NCBI GenBank assembly: GCA_903920925.1 | Contig: CAIXOA010000029.1 | Coordinates: 1-8,126, forward strand | Length of the DNA stretch: 8,126 nt | Source of the DNA: an uncultured Microcaldota archaeon | Lineage (GTDB): Archaea > Micrarchaeota > Micrarchaeia > Anstonellales > Bilamarchaeaceae | Direction: 5' to 3' | Shown: positions 1-4,741 of the stretch, in pieces | Layout of the letters: each line of letters begins with the position of its first letter | Numbering within the stretch: the stretch's first letter is position 1 | The notes under the pieces: generated by a model | The model's input: the letters and a program-made list of their open reading frames with translations, nothing else | Database searches by the model: none | What the model was told of the DNA's origin: nothing | Made by a program: the position numbers and the translations under genes

Positions 1-1
1 C

Positions 2-121
2 AACACCGCGGGAGAATCCAGGTGGTGGAACAGTTTGGGGGGCGGGGGCTCCTCCTGCTGCGGAACGGCTTTCATACTGATGATTGTGCCATTGCTTGCG
101 ATAGTTTTCCGGAGCGGATAG
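2..121 (+). CDS. C-terminal end of a probable membrane protein (5' end outside the window)
   Basis: Frame +2 is open from the window edge to TAG at 119-121 and encodes about 39 residues. The visible part has a Trp pair, a Gly/Ser stretch, a Cys-Cys pair and then a hydrophobic segment (FILMIVPLLAIVF) just before the stop, which looks like a C-terminal membrane anchor. Third codon positions are GC-rich, as in the confirmed genes here. Frames +1 and +3 are also open for 80-140 bases, so the frame choice rests on composition and the hydrophobic tail. The family cannot be identified from this fragment. A separate TATA-like box follows, so it need not share a transcript with the protease gene downstream. 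Confidence 0.4.
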   Translation, partial: NTAGESRWWNSLGGGGSSCCGTAFILMIVPLLAIVFRSG

Positions 122-148
122 GGAATTCCCGAACAAAAATGTAAAGGG

Positions 149-156
149 TTTTAATT
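149..156 (+). promoter_or_regulatory. TATA-like box of the site-2 protease gene
   Basis: TTTTAATT is centred about 27 nt before the ATG at 179. That is the spacing expected if transcription begins at or next to the start codon (leaderless mRNA). No Shine-Dalgarno-like sequence precedes this ATG. Confidence 0.5.
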
Positions 157-178
157 CCCGTGCTCCAAATCCACCCCA

Positions 179-1534
179 ATGGACCGACTCAAACTCTTCG
201 CAGTGATACTCCTCACAGCCGTCGCCATCTGGGCGATTGTGCAGACGGAGCTTGCGCCCACAATAAAATTCATAGCCTCCATCGCAATCCTCGCATTCGC
301 CGGGGAGATAATCGCAAGAATCGCGGAACTCCACAGCGACTGGGGCTTGATACTTCTAAGAACGCAGAAGGGAATAGATATCGCAAAGGAACTCGCAAAA
401 AGGGAAAAATTCTGGAACCTTTTTGCGGACTTCGGCCTCGCCCTCGCCTACGGAATTTTGGCCTTTTTCATAATCAAGAGAAGCGTAAAGCAAAGAATAG
501 GCATAATCTTCTCCGCATTAATTACAATAACATTTCTCCTGCTCTTCGTTTCGCCCACAATCCTCCCCTTCCTCTCTTACACATTGGGAATGCCCATAGG
601 CGGGGGAAGGGCGGCCCACCTAACCGCAGACCCGATAATGTCCCTGGTGGTACTCGCGATGGTCTATCTGGGCGGATTCGCGGCCTTCATCACCATGAGC
701 CTTTTGATGTACGCGTTCATAGTGGTCAGCGCGGTCTTCTCCACCGTTGTGATGGGAACCACCGCAATCTCCGAGACCGCCCCGGGCCTCACCTTAATCC
801 TTCCCGGAATAAACATCCCGCTTTTCGAGGGATTGCTCGCCCTCATAATCATTCTTTTGGTGCACGAAGGCTCGCATGCCGTCCTTTCCGTAATCGGAAA
901 AATCCCCATCCTCTCTTCCGGCGTAGCCTTCTTCGGCATAATCCCCATAGGCGCATTCGTGGAGCCGGATGAGAAGCGCCTCGCCACCAAGTCCAACGAA
1001 GTCCAGAAAAGGGTGGTAGTCGCCGGCTCCGCGGCCAATCTCGTCACATCCATCTTCTTTTTCCTCCTTCTTTTCGCCTTCCTCTCCCTTTCCACGCCGT
1101 TCAAGGAGCACGGATGGTACGTGATGGGGGGGATGGACAATGGAACAATCATATATGCAATAAACGGAATCCCGGTGGAGAACCTTTCGGAGAACTATAC
1201 CGCCCCGAACGCAACAATCAACCTCACCACGAACCATGGAATGGTGGAGCGAACAATGAACGCAACGGGCGGCTTCGGCATCTCCTATCTCCCGATGGAT
1301 TACGCGCCCTTCACCCAGTATGAAAATCCGATATTATCCTTCATCTTCAAGACATTAGTATTAGCGTTCGCCCTCAACTTCATCATAGGAGTGGTAAATC
1401 TCCTTCCGCTCCCCTTCTTCGACGGGATGCGCCTTCTGGAATTATCCGTGAACAATAAGCGCTTCACGGACTTTGTGATGTACCTAATTCTTGCGGCCTT
1501 CCTATCCAACCTGCTCCCATGGTTCTTCAAGTAG
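179..1534 (+). CDS. Site-2 protease family (M50) membrane metalloprotease with PDZ-like loop
   Basis: A 451-aa polytopic membrane protein. Site-2 proteases cut substrate helices within the membrane using zinc. The zinc motif HExxH is present as HEGSH (H229, E230, H233), and the third-ligand motif is seen as NLLPLPFFDG (N407 to D415-G416). Between them lie the AGSAAN segment (282-287), equivalent to the usual AGPxxN, and a PDZ-like region around 316-370 (IIYAINGIPV). Hydrophobic segments occur near 7-22, 31-46, 83-99, 107-130, 153-190, 214-228, 288-304, 387-405 and 432-449. The extra N-terminal helices make it longer than a minimal site-2 protease. All six N-x-S/T sequons fall between 321 and 363 in the PDZ-like loop. 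The ATG at 179 fits the TATA spacing. The substrate is unknown and no adjacent anti-sigma-like gene is seen. The family call is firm. Confidence 0.93.
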   Translation: MDRLKLFAVILLTAVAIWAIVQTELAPTIKFIASIAILAFAGEIIARIAELHSDWGLILLRTQKGIDIAKELAKREKFWNLFADFGLALAYGILAFFIIKRSVKQRIGIIFSALITITFLLLFVSPTILPFLSYTLGMPIGGGRAAHLTADPIMSLVVLAMVYLGGFAAFITMSLLMYAFIVVSAVFSTVVMGTTAISETAPGLTLILPGINIPLFEGLLALIIILLVHEGSHAVLSVIGKIPILSSGVAFFGIIPIGAFVEPDEKRLATKSNEVQKRVVVAGSAANLVTSIFFFLLLFAFLSLSTPFKEHGWYVMGGMDNGTIIYAINGIPVENLSENYTAPNATINLTTNHGMVERTMNATGGFGISYLPMDYAPFTQYENPILSFIFKTLVLAFALNFIIGVVNLLPLPFFDGMRLLELSVNNKRFTDFVMYLILAAFLSNLLPWFFK

Positions 1535-1621
1535 GCAAAATCAATGGGCCGTGCCCCTGCCAGCACCCTGGGCCGGTCTTCCCTCTAGAACATGCTTTTG
1601 TGGTTCTTCCGCACCATAGGA

Positions 1622-1628
1622 TTTTATT
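1622..1628 (+). promoter_or_regulatory. TATA-like box of the 124-aa gene
   Basis: TTTTATT lies about 35 nt before the ATG at 1660, which predicts a leader of roughly 10 nt. GTGAT at 1651-1655, 4 nt before the ATG, could pair with the UCACC part of an archaeal anti-Shine-Dalgarno. The rest of the 125-bp gap (1535-1659) is GC-rich, with one small inverted repeat (GGGC-CGT-GCCC) near 1543-1553 and no other clear signal. Confidence 0.4.
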
Positions 1629-1659
1629 CATTCTCCAACACAATAGCAATGTGATTTAG

Positions 1660-2034
1660 ATGCAAAGCCAGCTTGGTACCCAGCGGCGCGAAAGGCCGGA
1701 GATGAGGGAATTAACCCCAGTGCGCACAACCCCCCAGGAAATGGAGGTTGCAATCAAGTATGCAAGGAACGATTTCGAGTCCTCCCTCAGGAATCCGGGG
1801 TCCGGGCTTTCCGAGGCCGAAATACGCAGCTATCTCGCTTCCTTCGACCGCATGCTGCAGACCGGGGAGGCGACATTCCCGAGGCAGATTGCGGAGATGG
1901 CCGTGGACTCGTTCAATGTTACAATGGAAAGCCGCGGCCAGACAAAATCCCTGGCCGATGAGCTTGGCGCCAGGCTTTTCGAGCGGGACGGCCGGTGGGG
2001 CTGCATCCTCATGAACAGGCAGCGCAAGCAATAG
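1660..2034 (+). CDS. Hypothetical protein, 124 aa, probably helical and cytoplasmic
   Basis: I do not recognise this protein. Codon choice (GC-rich third positions, frequent AGG) matches its neighbours, and a TATA-like box sits at the right distance, so it is likely real. The N-terminal 25 or so residues are polar and probably flexible (many Q, R, E, P, T). The remainder looks alpha-helical: TPQEMEVAIKYA, then LSEAEIRSYLASFDRML, then a region through about 105 with a FPRQIAEMAVDSF segment. It ends in a short Trp/Cys-containing stretch and a basic tail (NRQRKQ). There is no signal peptide, membrane span or known motif. It appears monocistronic: a T-rich tract follows directly and the next gene has its own promoter. 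Open frames on the opposite strand here have poorer codon quality and are treated as shadows. Confidence 0.65.
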   Translation: MQSQLGTQRRERPEMRELTPVRTTPQEMEVAIKYARNDFESSLRNPGSGLSEAEIRSYLASFDRMLQTGEATFPRQIAEMAVDSFNVTMESRGQTKSLADELGARLFERDGRWGCILMNRQRKQ

Positions 2035-2035
2035 C

Positions 2036-2049
2036 CCTTTTCTTTCTCC
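2036..2049 (+). terminator. T-rich tract after the 124-aa gene, possible archaeal terminator
   Basis: A pyrimidine-rich run with TTTT and TTTCT begins two bases after the stop codon at 2034. Archaeal polymerase can terminate on T-rich tracts without a hairpin. The assignment rests on position and composition only. Confidence 0.35.
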
Positions 2050-2058
2050 CGTAAATCC

Positions 2059-2107
2059 ATTACCGGCATCACTCCCTAAAACGCGGGGAGGGCGCTCCGC
2101 TATTTTT
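2059..2107 (+). repeat. Partial copy (A) of the conserved promoter-upstream module
   Basis: ATTACCGGCATCACT at 2059-2073 matches the first 15 bases of the copy at 3386 exactly. About 28 bases from its start is the imperfect palindrome GGAG-GGCG-CTCC (2087-2098), followed by a weak TATA-like CTATTTTT (2100-2107). Spacing between the element and the palindrome is 7-8 bases longer than in the other two copies. No protein gene starts at the expected distance downstream. It may be a degenerate copy or the promoter of a non-coding transcript. Confidence 0.5.
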
Positions 2108-2127
2108 CCCGTTGGAAAAATGCGCAC

Positions 2128-2147
2128 AGTTTCGCTTCGGCGAAACT
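2128..2147 (+). other. Perfect 8-bp hairpin with TTCG loop, possible structured RNA
   Basis: AGTTTCGC (2128-2135) and GCGAAACT (2140-2147) are perfect complements closing a TTCG loop. The RNA would carry a C(UUCG)G tetraloop, one of the most stable known. It starts about 24 bases after the weak TATA-like sequence at 2100-2107. A second, weaker stem (GGGTT 2164-2168 with GACCC 2175-2179, one G-U pair) follows. No T-tract follows, so it is not a classical intrinsic terminator. The hairpin is certain as sequence; that it is a non-coding RNA is inference. Confidence 0.45.
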
Positions 2148-2224
2148 ATTGCCCCCATTTTGAGGGTTCATTCTGACCCCCTCCCGCTTCACTTTGAAAC
2201 GCTCTGCATGTACTTCTTACGCAC

Positions 2225-2246
2225 TGGTTCTATACAAATGGAACCA
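2225..2246 (+). repeat. Inverted repeat upstream of the HEPN/MNT promoter
   Basis: TGGTTC (2225-2230) and GAACCA (2241-2246) form a perfect 6-bp inverted repeat around an AT-rich 10-base spacer. It lies 11 bases before module copy B, so it could be a regulator site or a short RNA hairpin. It is too short to be compelling alone. Confidence 0.3.
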
Positions 2247-2256
2247 ATCAGCCCGG

Positions 2257-2299
2257 ATTACAGGCATCACTGGCGCCGAGGCCTCCCCTTCTTTTTATA
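2257..2299 (+). promoter_or_regulatory. Promoter module B of the HEPN/MNT operon, with TATA box
   Basis: The element ATTACAGGCATCACTGGC (2257-2274) is followed by the palindrome GAGGCCTC (2278-2285) and a strong TATA box, TTTATA (2294-2299). The whole 43-base module aligns without gaps to 3386-3428 with 33 identities, 17 of 18 in the element itself. The TATA box is about 25 nt before the ATG at 2322, predicting leaderless transcription. Confidence 0.6.
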
Positions 2300-2321
2300 C
2301 TCCATTTTTCCATCCTTTTCC

Positions 2322-2924
2322 ATGTTCGTTTTCGAATCCCCCTCCCCGTCCGCCTCCGAAATGTTCTTAAACGTTATTCAAAATAATGAACACATGTTCA
2401 AAAAATTGAATTTGTTTTCAAAAACAGAGTGGAAGCTGCTCTCCTTCATCTCGGAAAGGGACGGCGAGCTGTACGAGCGCCAGATGGCGGAGGAAAGCGG
2501 CATAAGCACGGGTTCTGCCAACTCAATCCTGAAGGGCTTCGAAAGGATGGGCATAGTGAAGAAATCAAGGGCTGGAAGGATGCTATTCTACCAGAGGAAC
2601 GATGAGAACCCGATGGTCCGCCAGCTCAAGGTGGTCATGACGCTCAATAGCCTAATGCCGGCAATAGACAAACTATCCCCCCTCGCAAGGAGGATAATCC
2701 TTTTCGGCAGCTGCGCCCAGGGAACCAACACCGAAGCAAGCGACATAGACCTTTTCATCCTTTCAAATGAGAAATCCTCAATACGCAGAATCCTCGATGC
2801 CTACCCCAAAATACAGGCAATAATCCTTTCCCCGCAGGAATACGCTGAACTGGAGAAGAAGGACAGGCCCCTTTACGAGAGGATAAGCCGCGGGATAGAG
2901 CTTTACGGTGGTCAGAATGGATAG
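2322..2924 (+). CDS. Winged-helix / MNT-type nucleotidyltransferase, antitoxin partner of HEPN
   Basis: A 200-aa two-domain protein. Residues about 26-92 look like a winged helix: FSKTEWKLLSFI, then the QMAEESGISTGSANSILKGFERMGIV recognition region, then a wing (KSRAGRMLFYQ). Residues about 120-195 form a minimal nucleotidyltransferase fold with GS (129-130) followed by SDIDL (140-144), the metal-binding G-S-x10-D-x-D pattern. In studied HEPN/MNT pairs the MNT enzyme neutralises the HEPN toxin by AMP transfer to a tyrosine, and the HTH may autoregulate the operon. The HEPN gene starts inside this gene's last codons. The chosen ATG sits about 25 nt after a strong TATA box. ATG 2394 is a serious alternative: it gives the N-terminus MFKKLNLFSKTEW, which looks more typical for such proteins, and the codons before it are unusually AT-rich. 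Further in-frame codons back to 2112 lie upstream of the promoter and are rejected. Confidence 0.88.
   Translation: MFVFESPSPSASEMFLNVIQNNEHMFKKLNLFSKTEWKLLSFISERDGELYERQMAEESGISTGSANSILKGFERMGIVKKSRAGRMLFYQRNDENPMVRQLKVVMTLNSLMPAIDKLSPLARRIILFGSCAQGTNTEASDIDLFILSNEKSSIRRILDAYPKIQAIILSPQEYAELEKKDRPLYERISRGIELYGGQNG
2377..2423 (+). repeat. Three TTCAAAA direct repeats at exact 20-bp period
   Basis: TTCAAAA occurs at 2377-2383, 2397-2403 and 2417-2423. The first lies in TTATT-CAA-AATAA and the second next to GAACA-CA-TGTTC, both perfect short inverted repeats. The AT-rich patch contrasts with the GC-rich surroundings. It could be an operator for the operon's own winged-helix protein, or could simply reflect lysine/asparagine-rich coding. 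It falls either in the first 34 codons of the MNT gene or across the alternative start at 2394. Confidence 0.35.
2907..2911 (+). promoter_or_regulatory. Shine-Dalgarno-like GGTGG setting the HEPN start
   Basis: GGTGG lies exactly 5 nt before the ATG at 2917. The same arrangement occurs before ATG 3491 and ATG 3771, which favours ATG 2917 over the GTG at 2908. Confidence 0.6.
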
Positions 2925-3345
2925 CAGGCTGAAGAAATGCATTGATGAGAAAAAGATAGTCCAGATTCCCCTTCAACCCGACCTTGTCAAAAAAGAGATG
3001 GACGGCGCAGCTTTCGACCTGAAAACCGCGGAGGAGTCCTTCTCAGAAGGAAACCACAAATGGGCCACTGTGCAGGCATACTATTCCATGTTCCACACAG
3101 CAAAAGCCCTCGTCCTTTCCAGGGGCTACCGCGAGAAGAGCCACATGTGCCTTTCCATAGCCCTGAAGTCTCTATTGGTTGATGAAGGCCTGCTCGAGCA
3201 ATCCCATTTCGAGCATTTCCGCGACTGCATGGAACTGCGCGAGGATGCGGATTACGGGTTGATCTATTCCGAACATTCCGCAGAGACCGTAATCGGCTGG
3301 GCGAAGGAATTCCTGGAGGCGGCGGGAAGGATAATCCAGAAGTGA
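2917..3345 (+). CDS. HEPN-domain protein, putative toxin (COG1895-like)
   Basis: A 142-aa all-helical protein of the HEPN superfamily, whose members are often ribonucleases paired with MNT nucleotidyltransferases as toxin-antitoxin modules. Recognisable family features are a first helix with AAFDLKTAEESF (31-43), the hallmark helix AYYSMFHTAKALVLSRGY (54-71) followed by KSH (74-76), and a late helix with LREDADYGL (107-115). The canonical RNase motif RX4-6H is not present at the usual late-helix position. RxxADYG stands there instead, as I recall from many archaeal COG1895 relatives, so nuclease activity cannot be assumed. The start at 2917 lies 8 bases inside the MNT gene's end, which suggests translational coupling and tight stoichiometry. 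The intergenic gap after it carries the next promoter module. Confidence 0.88.
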   Translation: MDSRLKKCIDEKKIVQIPLQPDLVKKEMDGAAFDLKTAEESFSEGNHKWATVQAYYSMFHTAKALVLSRGYREKSHMCLSIALKSLLVDEGLLEQSHFEHFRDCMELREDADYGLIYSEHSAETVIGWAKEFLEAAGRIIQK

Positions 3346-3385
3346 GAGCTAGTCAGTCTGGCATTTCCACACATTATCAAAACCA

Positions 3386-3428
3386 ATTACCGGCATCACT
3401 GGCAGGGAGGTCTCCTTTCCTTTAAATA
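3386..3428 (+). promoter_or_regulatory. Promoter module C upstream of the DUF736-like/radA/DHH operon
   Basis: ATTACCGGCATCACTGGC (3386-3403) is followed by the palindrome GGAG-GT-CTCC (3406-3415) and the TATA-like TTTAAATA (3421-3428). The order and spacing match module B at 2257 without gaps. Transcription from this TATA would start near 3450 and give a leader of about 40 nt. Confidence 0.6.
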
Positions 3429-3437
3429 TTGCCCCCC

Positions 3438-3446
3438 ATATAAATA
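3438..3446 (+). promoter_or_regulatory. Second TATA box (ATATAAATA) of the radA operon
   Basis: ATATAAATA is the closest match to the archaeal TATA consensus in the window. A start site about 26 nt downstream would fall near 3468, leaving a leader of about 23 nt that includes the GGTGG at 3481. With TTTAAATA 17 bases upstream, the operon may have two tandem promoters. Confidence 0.5.
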
Positions 3447-3480
3447 CCTATACAACAGAACATATATGGGGTTCTGAAAA

Positions 3481-3485
3481 GGTGG
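3481..3485 (+). promoter_or_regulatory. Shine-Dalgarno-like GGTGG setting the DUF736-like start
   Basis: GGTGG lies 5 nt before ATG 3491, as at the HEPN and radA starts. It overlaps the upstream GTG (3482), making that GTG an unlikely start. Confidence 0.6.
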
Positions 3486-3490
3486 GAAAA

Positions 3491-3802
3491 ATGGAAGAAA
3501 AATTAGAGGAATTTGAGGAAATAGAGGAGCATCCCAAGAAAAAGGGAAAGCCCAGTTCTGAGGAACCGGAATCCGCCCCGACCGAAAGCGTGGGCGCACG
3601 CCCGGAATTCCGCATAGTCCAGACCGAGATGGACAAGGAAGGGAAGACCCTCTACAAGAATGTGGGCGGGATGTGGAAGCGCACAAGCAAGAACGGAAAC
3701 GTATACTATAGCATGAGCATAGGAAGGCTCAGGCTGCTCGTATTCCCGAACGACAGGGATGGTGGTTCTTATGGCAGAGAAGACAACAGAGAAGAAATAT
3801 GA
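3491..3802 (+). CDS. Small DUF736-like protein encoded ahead of radA
   Basis: A 103-aa soluble protein. Residues 1-37 are very acidic and probably disordered (Glu-rich, then a KKKGK patch and a Ser/Pro/Glu linker). Residues 38-87 form a compact, beta-rich segment: PEFRIVQTE, then YKNVGGMWKRTSKNGNVYYS, then RLRLLVFPN. The order P-(D/E)-(F/Y)-R-I, G-x-W-K-(K/R)-T-S-x-x-G, Y-x-S resembles what I recall of DUF736 (COG5489), whose function is unknown. This match is from memory of the motif, not a search. The last 32 bases overlap radA in another frame, and radA's GGTGG lies inside this gene, so the two are tightly coupled. A role with RadA, for example binding single-stranded DNA or modulating the filament, is inference from position only. 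Confidence 0.75.
   Translation: MEEKLEEFEEIEEHPKKKGKPSSEEPESAPTESVGARPEFRIVQTEMDKEGKTLYKNVGGMWKRTSKNGNVYYSMSIGRLRLLVFPNDRDGGSYGREDNREEI
3761..3765 (+). promoter_or_regulatory. Shine-Dalgarno-like GGTGG setting the radA start
   Basis: GGTGG lies 5 nt before ATG 3771 and inside the upstream gene. This favours 3771 over the in-frame ATG at 3759, which precedes the motif. Confidence 0.6.
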
Positions 3803-4739
3803 GCTTCCAAAAGATTTGGAGGACCTCCCAGGAATAGGGGAGGCGACCGCGGAGAGGCTCCGCAAGGCCGGCTACACATCGATGGACCAGATTGCGGCCG
3901 CAATGCCCCACGAGCTCGCTGAAGCTGGCGAATTCGGAGTGGAAGCGGCAAAGAAGGCAATCACGGTCGCGCAGCAGGCGGTGGAGACCGGCTACGAGAC
4001 CGCGGATGTGATATTCGAGCGCAGGAAGGAAATCAAGAGGATTCCCACCGGCTCCAAGAACTTCGATGATTTGATCGGAGGGGGCGTGGAAACCCAGGCG
4101 ATAACCGAATGCTTCGGGAAGTTCAGCTCAGGGAAAACCCAGGTCGGCTTCCAGCTCGCGGTCAATGCGCAAAAGGCCCTTTCCTCCAATGACGTACCAG
4201 CAAGGGTCCTCTTCATAGATTCGGAGAGCACCTTCCGCCCTGAGAGGATAATACAGATTGCGGAGGCCCAGGGCCTGAACCCGCAGGAGGTTTTGAAGAA
4301 CATCCTGGTCGCCAAGGCCGAGAACTCAGACCACCAGCTGATTCTCGTGGAGAAGGCCGGCAACGTAATCGAGAAGGAGAACATAAAACTCATAATAGTG
4401 GACTCCCTCACCTCCCACTTCCGCGCCGATTACGCTGGCAGGGGCGCCCTGAGCGAAAGGCAGCAGAAGCTGAACAAGCACATCCACACTTTGCAGAGGT
4501 ACGCGGACAAGTACAACATCGCAATCTATGTGACCAACCAGGTCATGGACAACCCGGGAATCCTCTTCGGAGACCCGACCACGCCGATTGGGGGGCACAT
4601 ACTTGCCCACGCCGCGACCTACCGCCTCTATTTGCGCAAGAGCAAGGAGGAAAAAAGGATTGCGAGGCTCGTGGATTCGCCCAACATGCCTGAAGGCGAG
4701 ACGGTCTTCAAGGTTACGACGGGCGGCATAATCGATTAG
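3771..4739 (+). CDS. radA: DNA repair and recombination protein RadA
   Basis: A 322-aa archaeal RecA/Rad51-family recombinase of usual family length. It forms filaments on single-stranded DNA and catalyses ATP-dependent strand exchange in homologous recombination. The N-terminal helix-hairpin-helix domain is at about 15-70 (LEDLPGIGEATAERLRKAGY). The linker has GYETA (74-78), matching the FxxA polymerisation motif with Tyr for Phe. Walker A is GKFSSGKT (116-123), the FIDSESTFRPERI segment is at 148-160, Walker B is IIVDS (208-212), loop 1 is around SHFRADYAGRG (215-225), and loop 2 runs from NQVMDNPG to GGHILAHAAT (256-283). Walker A differs slightly from the common GEFGSGKT form but keeps the catalytic GKT. 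It overlaps the DUF736-like gene by 32 bases and is followed 2 bases later by the DHH gene. Confidence 0.98.
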   Translation: MAEKTTEKKYELPKDLEDLPGIGEATAERLRKAGYTSMDQIAAAMPHELAEAGEFGVEAAKKAITVAQQAVETGYETADVIFERRKEIKRIPTGSKNFDDLIGGGVETQAITECFGKFSSGKTQVGFQLAVNAQKALSSNDVPARVLFIDSESTFRPERIIQIAEAQGLNPQEVLKNILVAKAENSDHQLILVEKAGNVIEKENIKLIIVDSLTSHFRADYAGRGALSERQQKLNKHIHTLQRYADKYNIAIYVTNQVMDNPGILFGDPTTPIGGHILAHAATYRLYLRKSKEEKRIARLVDSPNMPEGETVFKVTTGGIID

Positions 4740-4741
4740 TT

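Noticed and set aside
3..80. Frame +3 reading at the left edge (Gly/Pro/Ala-rich, stop at 78-80)
   Set aside because: Codon third positions fit worse than frame +2, and there is no hydrophobic anchor, though 25 codons cannot exclude it.
160..972. Long open frame overlapping the site-2 protease gene on the same strand
   Set aside because: Its product is Arg/His/Pro/Asn-rich with no fold-like pattern, while the other frame gives a full M50 protease with all motifs.
664..1237. Opposite-strand open frames of 147-162 codons over the site-2 protease
   Set aside because: No recognisable domain, promoter or ribosome site; they lie across the HExxH and PDZ-like coding region of a certain gene.
1711..2127. 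Opposite-strand 138-codon open frame over the 124-aa gene
   Set aside because: The plus-strand frame has neighbour-like codon use and a promoter; the minus frame has neither and extends into the hairpin region.
2112..2321. Upstream extension of the MNT gene to codon 2112
   Set aside because: It would run through the TTCG hairpin, module B and the TATA box, and the added residues have no domain character.
2035..2321. tRNA or CRISPR array in the gene-free stretch
   Set aside because: No cloverleaf with a TTCRA-type arm is visible, and the repeats are too few, too unequal and too unevenly spaced for a CRISPR array.
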